Shown: positions 19,992 through 29,649, counted from the stretch's first letter. The stretch: DNA of 64,000 bases from Corynebacterium variabile (GCF_006539825.1 NZ_BJNT01000015.1:1-64000); one strand, 5' to 3'. Notes: generated by a model from the sequence alone, not told the origin. Translations and numbers: made by a program.

Positions 19992-21128
19992 GTGGCACCC
20001 GGCAGCCCTTCGGCGAACCCGGCGAACAGCGGCCCCGGCCGGTTCCGCGACATAGCGGAACTGGTCGGGGTCGCGGTCGTCGCGGTCCTCGTCGGCTGGT
20101 GGTGCACGGAGGCCGGCATCCCCGCGTCCTGGATCTTCGGGTTCCTCATCGTCTTCGGTCTCTATTCGCTGCTGCGCAACCGGACGGTCTCGCCGCCGTC
20201 GGCGACGATGCAGCCCGCCCAGGTGCTCATCGCGATGGTGTGCACGACCCCGCTGATGGAGCTCGACGGGGCGACGGTGCGCAGCTACCTGCTGCCGACG
20301 GCGCTGTCGGTCCTGGTGATGCTCGTGGTCAGTACTGTCGCCGGGCTTGTCCTGGCCCGTTTCGGGCGCACCGACCCGGTATCGGCGATGATCTCCACCC
20401 TGGCCGGCGGTGCCAGCGCGATGACGCTCATGGCAAGGGAACTGCATCTCGACGTGCGTTTCGTGGTGCTGACGCAGTACCTGCGGCTCACCCTCGTGGT
20501 GCTGACCCTGCCGTTGTTCGTGCACCTGCTCGGTGGGCAGGACGCCGGCAGCGTGGGCGGAGGTTCGTCCGACTGGTGGGAACCTGATCTGCGTCCGGTG
20601 GTGGGCGCGGCGGTGGTCTGGGCGGTGACGTGGACCTTCGTCCGCCTGACCCGGCGGTTATTCAGCATCCCCGCGCCGTACCTGCTGGTGTCGATCGCGG
20701 TGACCTGGATCCTCTCCGCGGCCGGGGTGCCCGCTGTATGGCTCACCCCGCACGGTGCGGTGCTCACCGTGGCCTACGGCATCATCGGCATCCAGGCCGG
20801 CGGCACGCTGACGATCGGGGCGCTGCGTCAGCTGTCCCACGCCCTGCCGATCATCCTCACCGCGGTGACCGTCATGGTCGCGGGCACCGTAGGTGCCGCG
20901 CTCGTCATCGCCCAGGTCACGGACATCAGCCGGTTGGACGCTTACCTCGCCACGGTGCCCGGCGGGATCTACGCGGTCCTGGCCTTCGCCCACGAGTCCG
21001 GCAGTTCGGCGGTGGTGACGGTGGGACAGGTGCTGCGCACCCTCGTGATGATCGTGGTGGGCGCGTATCTGCCGAGGATCGTCCGGAAACTGACAGGTCG
21101 GCGGCAGAGTGGGGACGCCGACGACTGA
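19992..21128 (+). CDS. AbrB-family putative transporter
   Basis: This 378-aa membrane protein has about ten hydrophobic segments arranged as two similar halves, each containing a glycine-rich block (ISTLAGGASAMTLMARE and the later TVPGGIYAVLAFAHESG). This is the AbrB/'ammonia monooxygenase-like' membrane family, not the DNA-binding AbrB. The substrate is unknown. GTG 19992 follows the DUF3618 stop without a gap, so the two are co-translated. Confidence 0.78.
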   Translation: MAPGSPSANPANSGPGRFRDIAELVGVAVVAVLVGWWCTEAGIPASWIFGFLIVFGLYSLLRNRTVSPPSATMQPAQVLIAMVCTTPLMELDGATVRSYLLPTALSVLVMLVVSTVAGLVLARFGRTDPVSAMISTLAGGASAMTLMARELHLDVRFVVLTQYLRLTLVVLTLPLFVHLLGGQDAGSVGGGSSDWWEPDLRPVVGAAVVWAVTWTFVRLTRRLFSIPAPYLLVSIAVTWILSAAGVPAVWLTPHGAVLTVAYGIIGIQAGGTLTIGALRQLSHALPIILTAVTVMVAGTVGAALVIAQVTDISRLDAYLATVPGGIYAVLAFAHESGSSAVVTVGQVLRTLVMIVVGAYLPRIVRKLTGRRQSGDADD

Positions 21129-21142
21129 TACCGTCTACAGGT

Positions 21143-21562
21143 GTGATCGGAACACTGTGGAACCTTCTCGTCCGGGCGGCCGGAACAGCCGTGGCCCTGT
21201 GGGTCGTGGTCAACGTCGTCGGCGGGGTGGACGTGCTCACCCCGTCGTCACCGTTGGTCGGTGACGGCTCGAATGACCGGGTCATCGTCTACCTGCTGTC
21301 CGGCCTGGTGATTCTGCTGCTCAATATGACGGTGCGACCGGTACTGCACCTTATCGGTCTACCCGTGTCGATCCTGACACTCGGGCTGTTCGCGCTGGTC
21401 ATCAATGCGGTGGTGTTCATCCTCGCGGCGACGGTGACCGAGGCACTCGGGATGGGCCTGGTGGTCAACACCTTCGGTGCGGCGTTCTGGGGCGCGATCC
21501 TCATGGCGGTGGTGAACTGGGTGCTCGGCCCGCTGGTCGCGATGCTGCAGACCCGCCGGTAA
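21143..21562 (+). CDS. Phage holin family 4-like small membrane protein
   Basis: A 139-aa protein with four predicted transmembrane segments, including VIVYLLSGLVILLLNMTVRPVLHLIGLPVSILTLGLFALVINAV in the middle; the NMTVRPVLxLIGLPVSxLTLGLF pattern defines this family of chromosomal, non-phage four-TM proteins. The function is unknown. GTG 21143 lies 8 nt after TACCGT (21129-21134), so it can be transcribed leaderlessly on its own. Confidence 0.8.
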   Translation: MIGTLWNLLVRAAGTAVALWVVVNVVGGVDVLTPSSPLVGDGSNDRVIVYLLSGLVILLLNMTVRPVLHLIGLPVSILTLGLFALVINAVVFILAATVTEALGMGLVVNTFGAAFWGAILMAVVNWVLGPLVAMLQTRR

Positions 21563-21606
21563 TCCCCCAGGGGTCTGTCGCCCCGGCCGGAACCGCGCAA
21601 CGAGAA

Positions 21607-21636
21607 ACCCCCGACCAGGTGGACCCGGTCGGGGGT
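21607..21636. terminator. Bidirectional terminator between the holin-like gene and tRNA-Lys
   Basis: A perfect 10-bp inverted repeat (ACCCCCGACC at 21607-21616 with GGTCGGGGGT at 21627-21636) lies 44 bp after the plus-strand gene and 3 bp beyond the 3' end of tRNA-Lys, so it can stop both transcripts. Confidence 0.8.
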
Positions 21637-21639
21637 GTG

Positions 21640-21715
<76 letters not shown>

Positions 21716-22026
21716 ATTGTCGGTTGCTCTGTGCAACGAGGTAGAACTATAGGGCACCGGCACATGAACCGGCAAACGCGCTGGTCATATCGGGTAAACA
21801 GGGTGCCGCGGCAGTCTGACGGACAGCTGGCTGTCAGGCTGCGTGCGGAGATACCCGGGAGGATTCGCACGCCCGGTAACGATTGGGACACATTTTCGCG
21901 AAACGGACGTTTGAGGTTCGTCGGCGGGCGTCCGATGACTAGAGTTACTCTGCAGCGACGGGCAGGAATGTTCCCACCATGCCGACTGGCCCCTTCACCA
22001 CACGACGAAAGCGATGTCTTACTCCC
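21716..22026. other. Intergenic region tRNA-Lys to L,D-transpeptidase
   Basis: About 310 bp without a convincing gene. It holds the minus-strand tRNA promoter at its left end, a 10-bp palindrome TTTCGCGAAA near 21895-21904, and several weak -10-like elements (TAGAGT, TACTCT near 21940) before the transpeptidase. An alternative in-frame ATG for that gene is at 21979. Confidence 0.5.
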
Positions 22027-23220
22027 ATGCAGTTCCTTCCGGGCCGTTCTGTGCGGTCCTTGCGGTCCATTCTCGCTGCCGCAGGCACGATCACCCTTCT
22101 GGCGACCGCGGCGTGCACCATCGACAATGACGGTGATGACGACACCGAACACGCTGCGTCGGAGACCACCTCCGCAACGGAGATCGACAGTGATCTCGCA
22201 GCGAGTGTCAAGGACGACGCCACCGGTGTGAAGGTCGACAAGCCCATCACCGTCACCGACTCCGACGGTATCGACTCCGTCGCCCTGACCGACGGTTACG
22301 GCACCGAGATCGAGGGCAAGTTCAACGACGACAGGACCGAGTGGACCTCCACCGACAACCTGGAGTACTCCAGCAACTACACGCTGGCGGCGAAGGCCGG
22401 CAAGGAGAAGCTCAACCAGAGCTTCACCAGCTTCAGCCCGAACCTGCTCACCGACGGTGCGATGTCGCCGCTCGACGGCGCCACCGTCGGTGTCGGCCAG
22501 ACCATCTCGCTGCGCTTCGACGAGGTGCCCTCGGACCGCAAGGCCATCGAGGACGCCATCACCGTCGAGACCGAGCCGAAGGTCGAGGGCGCGTTCTACT
22601 GGATCACCTCCCAGGAGGTCCGCTGGCGTCCGAAGGAATACTGGACCCCGGGTACCGAGGTCCACGTCAAGGCCGATCTGTTCGGTAAGGACCTCGGCGA
22701 CGGCATGTACGGCCAGCAGGACCGCGAGGCGGACTTCACCATCGGTGACGATCTCCGTGCCGAGGCCGACGACAACACCAAGCAGGTCGTCGTGAAGAAG
22801 AACGGCGAGGTCATCAAGACCATGCCGACCTCGATGGGCATGCCCGGCCACGAGACCCCGGTCGGCGTCTACACCATCGGTGACCAGTACGACACGCTGA
22901 TGATGGACTCCACCACCTACGGCCTCGCCCTGGACGCCGGTGGCTACCAGACCGACGTCTCCTACGCGACGCAGATGTCCTATTCCGGCATCTACCTCCA
23001 CGCCGCCCCGTGGTCTGTCTGGGCCCAGGGCAACACGGACACCTCCCACGGCTGCCTGAACCTGTCGATGGCGGACGCCCAGTGGGTCTACGAGAACTTC
23101 AAGCGTGGCGACATCGTCACCGTGAAGAACACCGGTGGGGAGACCCTCAACGGCTCCGACGGTCTCGGCGACTGGAACATCCCGTGGGAGACCTGGTCCG
23201 CCGGTAACACCGAGGGGTAG
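22027..23220 (+). CDS. Lipoprotein L,D-transpeptidase (YkuD domain)
   Basis: This 397-aa cell-wall enzyme makes 3-3 peptidoglycan cross-links. An N-terminal signal ends in the lipobox TAAC (Cys near residue 30), followed by an Asp/Glu/Thr-rich linker, two Ig-like domains, and the catalytic YkuD domain with the conserved IYLHA His and the SHGCLNLS nucleophile motif. The architecture is that of mycobacterial LdtMt-type lipoproteins. I chose ATG 22027 because it leaves a normal signal peptide; ATG 21979 would add 16 residues. Confidence 0.9.
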   Translation: MQFLPGRSVRSLRSILAAAGTITLLATAACTIDNDGDDDTEHAASETTSATEIDSDLAASVKDDATGVKVDKPITVTDSDGIDSVALTDGYGTEIEGKFNDDRTEWTSTDNLEYSSNYTLAAKAGKEKLNQSFTSFSPNLLTDGAMSPLDGATVGVGQTISLRFDEVPSDRKAIEDAITVETEPKVEGAFYWITSQEVRWRPKEYWTPGTEVHVKADLFGKDLGDGMYGQQDREADFTIGDDLRAEADDNTKQVVVKKNGEVIKTMPTSMGMPGHETPVGVYTIGDQYDTLMMDSTTYGLALDAGGYQTDVSYATQMSYSGIYLHAAPWSVWAQGNTDTSHGCLNLSMADAQWVYENFKRGDIVTVKNTGGETLNGSDGLGDWNIPWETWSAGNTEG

Positions 23221-23267
23221 AACACCCGGGGTTGGAACGCCGGGGACTGGACCGCAGGAGCAGGGGG

Positions 23268-23804
23268 TCAGCCCTCGTCCGGGGCGGAGGACTCCGGCGT
23301 GCCGGACGGGCGCAGGTAGAAGGTCCGGTCCACGTAGAACAGACGGGGTAGGGCGCCGGCGAGCATCTCGGGGGACGCCGTCACCTCGACCACCTCAGCG
23401 GCCACCAGTGTCGCTGGGCCGACCGGGACAGTGCCGACCGGCCTGATGCGCAGCACGGCCGGCGCGCCGGCGAGCAGGGGTTCACCGGTCGGGGCGGTGG
23501 TCCATCCCTGCTTGTCGGTGAAGTGACGTCCGTCCCGGGCGGCGAACTCGCGGGCAATGTCGACCTCGTCGGGTCCGAGGAAGTGCACCAGGCAACTCTC
23601 GGCCTTGAGGATCTGACCGGGCCGGCCGGTGGACTTGGCCAGTGAGAAGGAGACCGCCATCGGGTCGATCGCCAGGGAGGACAGGCTCGACAGGATCAGT
23701 CCGACCGGCTGATCCTCGACGGTGGCGGTGATGAGGACGACTCCTGCCGGGTGGTGCCGGAACACGGTCCGGAAGTCGTCGACCTGCTCACTCTGCGAAA
23801 CCAT
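23268..23804 (-). CDS. Flavin reductase-like FMN-binding protein
   Basis: A 178-aa protein with the flavin reductase-like fold: FRHHPAGVVLITATVEDQPVG at the start, SLSSLAIDPMAVSFSLAKST, and a C-terminal PRLFYVDRTFYLRP. Such proteins supply reduced FMN to monooxygenases or act alone; the partner is not evident here. ATG 23804 lies 7 nt after TATCCT (23812-23817, minus strand). It is divergent from sugE with 67 bp between them. Confidence 0.85.
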   Translation of the reverse strand: MVSQSEQVDDFRTVFRHHPAGVVLITATVEDQPVGLILSSLSSLAIDPMAVSFSLAKSTGRPGQILKAESCLVHFLGPDEVDIAREFAARDGRHFTDKQGWTTAPTGEPLLAGAPAVLRIRPVGTVPVGPATLVAAEVVEVTASPEMLAGALPRLFYVDRTFYLRPSGTPESSAPDEG

Positions 23805-23871
23805 GGCTGCCAGGATACGCTTCACTCACTGTCTTTTTTCGGGAAACACTGTTGATGGAGAGTGAACAGGC

Positions 23872-24186
23872 ATGGCGTGGTTCGTGTTGGTGGTGGCGGG
23901 TCTGTGCGAGCCGATCTGGGTGATCGCGCTGGGGAGGGTCGATTCCTTGACGAGGTTCGGGCCTATTGCCGTCTTCCTCACCTTCTTGGTCATCAGTCTC
24001 GGGGGACTGTCCTGGGCGCTGCGTGACCTGCCCACCGGTGTCGCCTACGCGGTGTGGGTGGCCATCGGCGCGGTGGCGACCGTGGCCATCAGTGTTGCTC
24101 TCGGGGAGGAGCATCTGACGGTGATGAAGGTTGTTTTCCTCATGGTGATCATCGGCGGTGTGGCGGGGCTCAAGGCCGTGAGCTGA
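23872..24186 (+). CDS. sugE: SMR-family exporter of the SugE/Gdx (guanidinium) type
   Basis: A 104-aa four-helix small multidrug resistance protein. It begins MAWFVLVVAGLCEPIWVIAL, with the essential membrane Glu in helix 1, and contains WALRDLPTGVAYAVWVAIGAV, which matches the Gdx/SugE subgroup rather than EmrE. That subgroup is known to export guanidinium in exchange for protons. It has a GGAGAG ribosome site. It sits 152 bp upstream of, and in line with, the DUF1989-carboxylase genes, which supports guanidine as the shared substrate. I find no ykkC-type riboswitch in front of it. Confidence 0.85.
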   Translation: MAWFVLVVAGLCEPIWVIALGRVDSLTRFGPIAVFLTFLVISLGGLSWALRDLPTGVAYAVWVAIGAVATVAISVALGEEHLTVMKVVFLMVIIGGVAGLKAVS

Positions 24187-24277
24187 CAGCAGGAGTCCGC
24201 ATCGGCTCTTGCCATCGAGGTTTACAGGGCGGAAACACCCGGGGTACCCCGTCGCAATCCCAGAGCACCATACTGAC

Positions 24278-24318
24278 CCAGGTATCGAGCATTTGACAGG
24301 AACCAGGTTCAGACCTGG
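24278..24318 (+). promoter_or_regulatory. Operator region of the guanidine/urea carboxylase operon
   Basis: CCAGGT-TCAG-ACCTGG is a perfect inverted repeat at 24303-24318, with another CCAGGT at 24278-24283. Overlapping it, TGACAGGAACCAG (24294-24306) is repeated exactly in front of the permease at 32252-32264, and GGAACCAG occurs again before the TetR gene at 30295-30302. TTGACA at 24293-24298 could be a -35 element. Confidence 0.55.
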
Positions 24319-24337
24319 CCCCAGGAAAGGACCAGAC

Positions 24338-25201
24338 GTGAACACTCCCCAGACCGAGGGTCCCCGCGACCTCCACACCACCGACAGTCTCTCCAGTGCC
24401 AGGGACGACGCCCGTTCCCAGGAGGGGCAGCTCCGTGACTGGATGCCGTACCTGCCCGCGTCCGCCAGCCCGTTCTGCCCCGAGGACGTGGATCCCGACA
24501 CCCTGACCTGGGCGGAGACCGTGGCGCCGGGTGGCTACACCCACAAGGTCATCGCCCGTGGCACCCGCCTCCGGTTCGAGGACGTCGACGGTGAAGCCTG
24601 CGCACACGTGGTGCTCTACAACGCCCTGGAACCCTGGGAACGGTACAACGCCGCGGACAGCGTCAAGATCCCGTGGCAGGCTTACCTCTCCACCGGGCAC
24701 CCGCTGCTTTCCGGAGACGGCCGCGTCCTAGCCACCGTCGCCGCCGACACCTCCGGCCACCACGACACCTTCTGCGGGACTATGACCACCGCCCAGACCG
24801 CCGGGAAGTACGGGGACGCCGCGATCCACGGCATCTATCCCGCCGGGACGGCACTGCTGGAACAGGCAGGGGCCAAGCACGGCCTCAGTGAACGCGACAT
24901 CCCGCCGTCCGTCTCCTTCTTCAAGGGCGTCGATGTCGCCGAGGACGGGGCCCTGACCTTCCACAGCGGAGCCGGTGCCGGCGCCACCCTCGATCTCGTC
25001 GCCGAACTGCCGCTCATCGTGCTCATCGCGAACTCCCCGCACCCCCTCGACCCCCGACCTGACTATGTCAGTGGTGCTCTGCGGGTCCACGCCTGGCGCA
25101 GCACTCCGACCGGTGCAGACTCCGGCTTCTTCACCACCAGCCCGGAACGGCACCGCGCCTACCTCAACAGCATCGACTACGCCGAAGCCCGCGGGCTCTG
25201 A
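24338..25201 (+). CDS. DUF1989 protein, carboxyguanidine deiminase-type subunit 1
   Basis: This 287-aa member of the urea carboxylase-associated (UAAP, DUF1989) family shows RGTRLRFEDVDGEACAHVVLYNALEPWERYN, HHDTFCGTM and SVSFFKGVDV. Two such proteins next to a biotin carboxylase are now known in other bacteria to form carboxyguanidine deiminase (CgdAB), which turns carboxyguanidine into allophanate. That function is inferred from family and context. GTG 24338 has an AGGAAAGG ribosome site. The N-terminal ~50 residues are longer than usual for the family. Confidence 0.85.
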   Translation: MNTPQTEGPRDLHTTDSLSSARDDARSQEGQLRDWMPYLPASASPFCPEDVDPDTLTWAETVAPGGYTHKVIARGTRLRFEDVDGEACAHVVLYNALEPWERYNAADSVKIPWQAYLSTGHPLLSGDGRVLATVAADTSGHHDTFCGTMTTAQTAGKYGDAAIHGIYPAGTALLEQAGAKHGLSERDIPPSVSFFKGVDVAEDGALTFHSGAGAGATLDLVAELPLIVLIANSPHPLDPRPDYVSGALRVHAWRSTPTGADSGFFTTSPERHRAYLNSIDYAEARGL

Positions 25202-25266
25202 ATCGGCCACCACCTGACCATCCACACCTGCTGACCTGCAGCTGACTCCTCGAAAGGCCACACTCC

Positions 25267-25974
25267 ATGAGTACTCCCGCCTCGTCCGTCCCCGCCGGAG
25301 CCGTCCACGCCCCGGGCAGTGTCCTCGACACCGGTGCCCCGGCGGCGCCCGGGACCGTCATCCTCGACGAGACTGTCGGTCCCCGTGACCCCTGGTCCGC
25401 CATCGTGAAGAAGGGCGAGGTCCTCACCATCGTCGATGTCGGAGGAAACCAGTCCGCCGACTGCCTCCTCTTCAACGCCGACGACACCACCGAGCGCTAC
25501 AGCGTCCCCCAGACCCTCGCCGGTCAGGCGAACGTCTACGTCCGCACCGGTACCGTCCTGCGCTCCAGCCGGTTCACCCCGCTGATGACCGTGGTCGCCA
25601 ACGAGGTGGACCGTCAGGACACCATCGGCGGCGCCTGCGGCAAGGAGTCCAACACTCTGCGCTACGGTCACCACACCCAGCACGACCACGGGTGCCGCGA
25701 GAACTTCCTGGCCGAAGGACGCCGCTACGGCCTCGGCCCCCGCGACCTCGTCTCCAACCTCAACTGGTTCATGAACGTCCCCGTCGGAGCGGACGGCACC
25801 CTCGGCATCGTCGACGGCTTGTCCGGCCCGGGACGCCGCGTCGCGGTCCGCGCCGAGATGGACACCCTCGTCATCATCTCCAACTGCCCGCAGATGAACA
25901 ATCCCTGCAACGACTTCAACTGCACCCCGCTGCGCATGATCGTCACCGCCGCGTCCAACGAGTCCGGGAAGTAG
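25267..25974 (+). CDS. DUF1989 protein, carboxyguanidine deiminase-type subunit 2
   Basis: This 235-aa paralogue of the preceding gene has VDVGGNQSADCLLFNADDTTERY, the cysteine motif GGACGKESNTLRYG, HDHGCRENF and NCPQMNNPCNDFNCTPLRM. The Cys-rich motifs are typical of the second UAAP subunit and fit metal binding. It lies 65 bp after the first DUF1989 gene and 10 bp before the carboxylase, consistent with one operon in which the two subunits form a heteromer. Confidence 0.86.
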   Translation: MSTPASSVPAGAVHAPGSVLDTGAPAAPGTVILDETVGPRDPWSAIVKKGEVLTIVDVGGNQSADCLLFNADDTTERYSVPQTLAGQANVYVRTGTVLRSSRFTPLMTVVANEVDRQDTIGGACGKESNTLRYGHHTQHDHGCRENFLAEGRRYGLGPRDLVSNLNWFMNVPVGADGTLGIVDGLSGPGRRVAVRAEMDTLVIISNCPQMNNPCNDFNCTPLRMIVTAASNESGK

Positions 25975-25984
25975 GCCCACCGCC

Positions 25985-28900
25985 ATGACAACGACAACCG
26001 ACAGCATCCTCATCGCCAACCGCGGCGAGATCGCCCGCCGTATCATCCGCTCGGCGAAGAAGCTCGGTATGCGCACTATCGCCGTCTACTCCGACGCCGA
26101 CATCGCCGCCCCCCATGTCCGTGACGCGGACGTGGCTTACAACATCGGACCCGCCTCCGCCGCCGAATCCTACCTCGACATCGACCGTATTCTCGCCGTC
26201 GCCACCGAGGCCGGGGCCACCGCCATCCACCCCGGCTACGGATTCCTCTCCGAGAACGCGGACTTCGCGCGCCGGGTCGAGGCCGCCGGTATCGCCTTCG
26301 TCGGCCCGACCGCCGAACAGCTCGAGAAGTTCGGCGTCAAGCACACCGCCCGTGAACTCGCCGGCGCCGCAGACGTGCCCATGCTCCCGGGAACCGGGCT
26401 GCTCAACTCGGCTGACGAGGCCGTGGCCGCCACCGAGGAAGTCGGTCTGCCGGTGATGGTCAAGGCCTCCGGTGGTGGCGGCGGCATCGGTATGCAGGCC
26501 TGCAGCACTGTCGAGGAGGTCCGTGAGGCATTCTCCCGCGTGGAGGCGCTCGCCGCCAAGAACTTCGGCGCGTCCGGCGTGTTTCTGGAACGCCTGGTCC
26601 GCCCGGCCCGCCACGTCGAGGTCCAGGTCTTCGGCGACGGCGCAGGTCGCGTCGTCATCGTCGGAGACCGCGACTGCTCCCTGCAGCGCCGCAACCAGAA
26701 GGTCATCGAGGAAGCCCCGGCTCCGCACCTTCCCGAGCCGGTCAGGGAGCAGATCCACACGGCGTCCCGCATGCTCGCGTCCTCGGTGGACTACCGGTCC
26801 GCAGGGACCGTGGAGTTCGTCTACGACCCGCAGCGAGAACAGGCCTACTTCCTGGAGATGAACACCCGCCTGCAGGTCGAGCACCCGGTGACCGAGGAGG
26901 TCTACGGGGTGGACCTCGTCGAGTGGATGCTGCTGCTGGCCACCCGCGGCGTCGGCGGCACCGGCCCGGACGCCGGACTGGACACCACCATCTTCGACGC
27001 TGACCCGCTGCCCACCGGCTGTGCCGTGGAGGCCCGGGTCTACGCCGAGGACCCCGACAAGGAGTCCGCGCCGTGCCCCGGAGTCGTGACCAACGCGCGG
27101 TTTCCCGACGCAGGTCCCGTCGCCGGTGCGGACGCCACGGTCCGCGTCGACGGCTGGATCGAGACCGGACAGGAGATATCGCACTTCTACGACCCGATGA
27201 TCGCCAAGGTCATCACCCACTCCGACACCCGTGACCATACCCTCGACGCCCTCCGGACCGCCCTCGACGACACCCGCATCGACGGCGTGGTCACCAACCT
27301 CGGCCTGCTGCGCGAGATGACCGGAAACGCTGACCTGCGGGCCGTCACCCACTCCACCCTCACCCTGACGACCACCGCCGACCCGGATCCCCGCATCGAC
27401 GTGCTTGCGCCGGGCATGCTCACCACCGTCCAGGACTGGCCTGGACGGAAGGGCTACTGGAAGATCGGCGTCCCGCCGTCCGGTCCGATGGACGACCTGT
27501 CCTTCCGTGCGGCCAACACCGCGGTCGGTAACGCCGAATCCGCGCCGGGCCTGGAGTGCACGGCCAACGGGCCGACACTGAGATTCTCCTGTGACACCGT
27601 CATCTGTCTCACTGGCGCGGTGGTCAACTGCACCCTTGACGGTGAGCCGGTGGCGCAGTGGGAGCCGGTGGTGGTCTCCGCCGGACAGGTGCTCACGGTC
27701 GGTTCCACGACGGACACCGGCATGCGGGTCTACCTCGCGGTCCGAGGCGGCATTGACGTGCCTCACTACCTGGGATCCGCCTCAACCTTCACCCTCGGTA
27801 GCTTCGGTGGTCACGCCGGTCGTGCGCTGCAGGCCGGTGACGTTCTGCGCGTCGCATCCGGCAAAGCGTCCGCTGTGGTTACCGACCCGGCATCCGTCCC
27901 CGCCGGGCAGCGTCCGGCCCTGACCAACGCCTGGCACATCGCCGTCACCGAGGGCCCGCACGAGGCTCCCGAGTTCTTCACCCCGGAAGATATCGAGGTG
28001 CTCTACAGCACCGACTACGAGGTGCACTTCAACTCGGCCCGGACCGGTGTGCGCCTCATCGGTCCCCGCCCCGGCTGGGCGCGTGAAGACGGCGGGGAGG
28101 CAGGCCTGCACCCGTCGAACATCCACGACAACGCCTATGCCATCGGTTCCCTCGACTTCACCGGAGACACTCCCATCATCCTCGGACCCGATGGGCCCAG
28201 CCTCGGCGGATTCGTCTGCCCGGCAGTGGTGGCCAGCGGGGATCTCTGGAAGCTGGGGCAGCTGCGTCCGGGTGACACGGTCCGGTTCGTCCCCGTCCGT
28301 GAAGCGGAGGCCGTCGGGGTGCGTCAACTGTGCACCGCGGTGGACGGCCCCGACACCATCGCCGGCGGGGACTCCGACCACGGCGTTATCGCGGTGGATG
28401 AGGGCACCGGGGACGAGAAGGGACGCCCGTCCGTCACCTACCGTCGTTCCGGGGACGCCAACCTGCTCGTCGAGTTCGGTGAGCTCCAGCTCGACATCGG
28501 CCTGCGGATGCGTGTCCAGGTCCTTATGGACCGACTCGAGGAGGCCGCTGTTCCCGGCGTCCTCGATCTCACCCCGGGGATCCGGTCCCTGCAGATCCAC
28601 ACCGATCCGTCTGTGATCCGCCCCACCGAACTGGTGGAGCTGGTCCGTGACCTGGAGGTGGACATCCCGGACACCGAGGAACTGGTGGTCCCGTCCCGCA
28701 CCGTGCGACTCCCGTTGAGCTGGGATGACCCGCAGACCCGCCTGGCGATTGAGCGGTACATGAACGGTGTGCGTGACGACGCCCCATGGTGCCCGTGGAA
28801 CATCGAGTTCATCCGGCGGATGAACGGTCTGGAGACTGTCGATGACGTCTACCGCACGGTGTTCGAGGCCAGCTACCTCGTCCTCGGTCTGGGCGACGTC

Positions 28901-29641
28901 TACCTGGGTGCCCCGGTCGCCACGCCGCTGGATCCGCGGCATCGCCTGGTCACCACGAAGTACAACCCGGCCCGCACCTGGACCCCGGAGAATGCGGTGG
29001 GCATCGGCGGCGCCTACCTGTGCGTGTACGGCATGGAGGGCCCGGGCGGCTACCAGTTCGTCGGCCGGACCACGCAGATGTGGAACCGCTACCGCACCGG
29101 TGGACTGTTCCAGGGCGATCCGTGGGCGCTGCGGTTCTTCGACCGGATTGAATGGTATCCGGTGAGCCACGAGGAGCTCATGCGGCTGCGTGCGGAGACC
29201 GATGCCGGCCGTGGGATCGCCGACACCACCGACGGCACCTTCTCCTATGCGGAGTACCGGGAGTTCCTCGCGGAGAACGCGGACAGCATCGCCGAGTTCC
29301 GTGAGATGCAGTCGGTGGCGTTCGAGGAGGAGAAGCGGCGCTGGCGCGAGTCCGGTGAGTTCGACATCCGTGATGAGCCGGTGGTGGCCGCCGACCCGGG
29401 GGCCGTGGAGATTCCGGAGGGGTCCACCGCGGTCTACGCGGAACTGCCGTCCACCCTCTGGCAGCTGCTCGTCAGCGAAGGCGATGAGGTGAAAGCCGGT
29501 GACCGGCTGGCGTCACTTGAGTCGATGAAGATGGAGTCTCCGGTGGTCGCAGTCACTGATGGTGTGGTCACCGGAGTCTTCGCCGCCATCGGTGACCAGG
29601 TGTCCCAGGGACAGGCACTGATCAGCCTGGGCGCGCGGTAG
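25985..29641 (+). CDS. Biotin-dependent urea/guanidine carboxylase
   Basis: A 1218-aa multidomain enzyme. Biotin carboxylase fills residues ~5-450 (ILIANRGEIARRII, ATP-grasp glycine loop KASGGGGGIGMQ, EMNTRLQVEHPVTE). The KipA/KipI-like carboxyltransferase halves run ~470-1080 (GRKGYWKIGVPPSGPMDDLSFR, VGIGGAYLCVYGMEGPGGYQ). The biotinyl domain at the end carries LESMKMESP with the biotinylated Lys. It uses ATP and bicarbonate to carboxylate urea to allophanate or guanidine to carboxyguanidine. The paired DUF1989 genes and the SugE-type exporter make guanidine the more likely substrate. Allophanate hydrolase lies 4.2 kb downstream. Confidence 0.92.
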   Translation: MTTTTDSILIANRGEIARRIIRSAKKLGMRTIAVYSDADIAAPHVRDADVAYNIGPASAAESYLDIDRILAVATEAGATAIHPGYGFLSENADFARRVEAAGIAFVGPTAEQLEKFGVKHTARELAGAADVPMLPGTGLLNSADEAVAATEEVGLPVMVKASGGGGGIGMQACSTVEEVREAFSRVEALAAKNFGASGVFLERLVRPARHVEVQVFGDGAGRVVIVGDRDCSLQRRNQKVIEEAPAPHLPEPVREQIHTASRMLASSVDYRSAGTVEFVYDPQREQAYFLEMNTRLQVEHPVTEEVYGVDLVEWMLLLATRGVGGTGPDAGLDTTIFDADPLPTGCAVEARVYAEDPDKESAPCPGVVTNARFPDAGPVAGADATVRVDGWIETGQEISHFYDPMIAKVITHSDTRDHTLDALRTALDDTRIDGVVTNLGLLREMTGNADLRAVTHSTLTLTTTADPDPRIDVLAPGMLTTVQDWPGRKGYWKIGVPPSGPMDDLSFRAANTAVGNAESAPGLECTANGPTLRFSCDTVICLTGAVVNCTLDGEPVAQWEPVVVSAGQVLTVGSTTDTGMRVYLAVRGGIDVPHYLGSASTFTLGSFGGHAGRALQAGDVLRVASGKASAVVTDPASVPAGQRPALTNAWHIAVTEGPHEAPEFFTPEDIEVLYSTDYEVHFNSARTGVRLIGPRPGWAREDGGEAGLHPSNIHDNAYAIGSLDFTGDTPIILGPDGPSLGGFVCPAVVASGDLWKLGQLRPGDTVRFVPVREAEAVGVRQLCTAVDGPDTIAGGDSDHGVIAVDEGTGDEKGRPSVTYRRSGDANLLVEFGELQLDIGLRMRVQVLMDRLEEAAVPGVLDLTPGIRSLQIHTDPSVIRPTELVELVRDLEVDIPDTEELVVPSRTVRLPLSWDDPQTRLAIERYMNGVRDDAPWCPWNIEFIRRMNGLETVDDVYRTVFEASYLVLGLGDVYLGAPVATPLDPRHRLVTTKYNPARTWTPENAVGIGGAYLCVYGMEGPGGYQFVGRTTQMWNRYRTGGLFQGDPWALRFFDRIEWYPVSHEELMRLRAETDAGRGIADTTDGTFSYAEYREFLAENADSIAEFREMQSVAFEEEKRRWRESGEFDIRDEPVVAADPGAVEIPEGSTAVYAELPSTLWQLLVSEGDEVKAGDRLASLESMKMESPVVAVTDGVVTGVFAAIGDQVSQGQALISLGAR

Positions 29642-29649
29642 CGTCCAGC

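Noticed and set aside
22027-23220. Prophage or holin-endolysin module with the holin-like gene at 21143
   Set aside because: The L,D-transpeptidase is a typical chromosomal lipoprotein, the 'holin family 4' protein is a widespread chromosomal membrane family, and no other phage gene is near.
23805-24337. Guanidine riboswitch (ykkC, mini-ykkC or guanidine-III class) for sugE or the carboxylase operon
   Set aside because: I looked for the conserved loops and paired elements in both gaps (67 and 151 bp). Only simple palindromes, such as CGGGGTACCCCG at 24240-24251, were present.
25943-27766. Long minus-strand open frame opposite the carboxylase, and similar ones at 1340-2407, 8259-10055 and 60482-62335
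   Set aside because: These are antisense shadows caused by GC-rich third positions; the sense proteins have clear domains and the antisense products have no recognisable motif.
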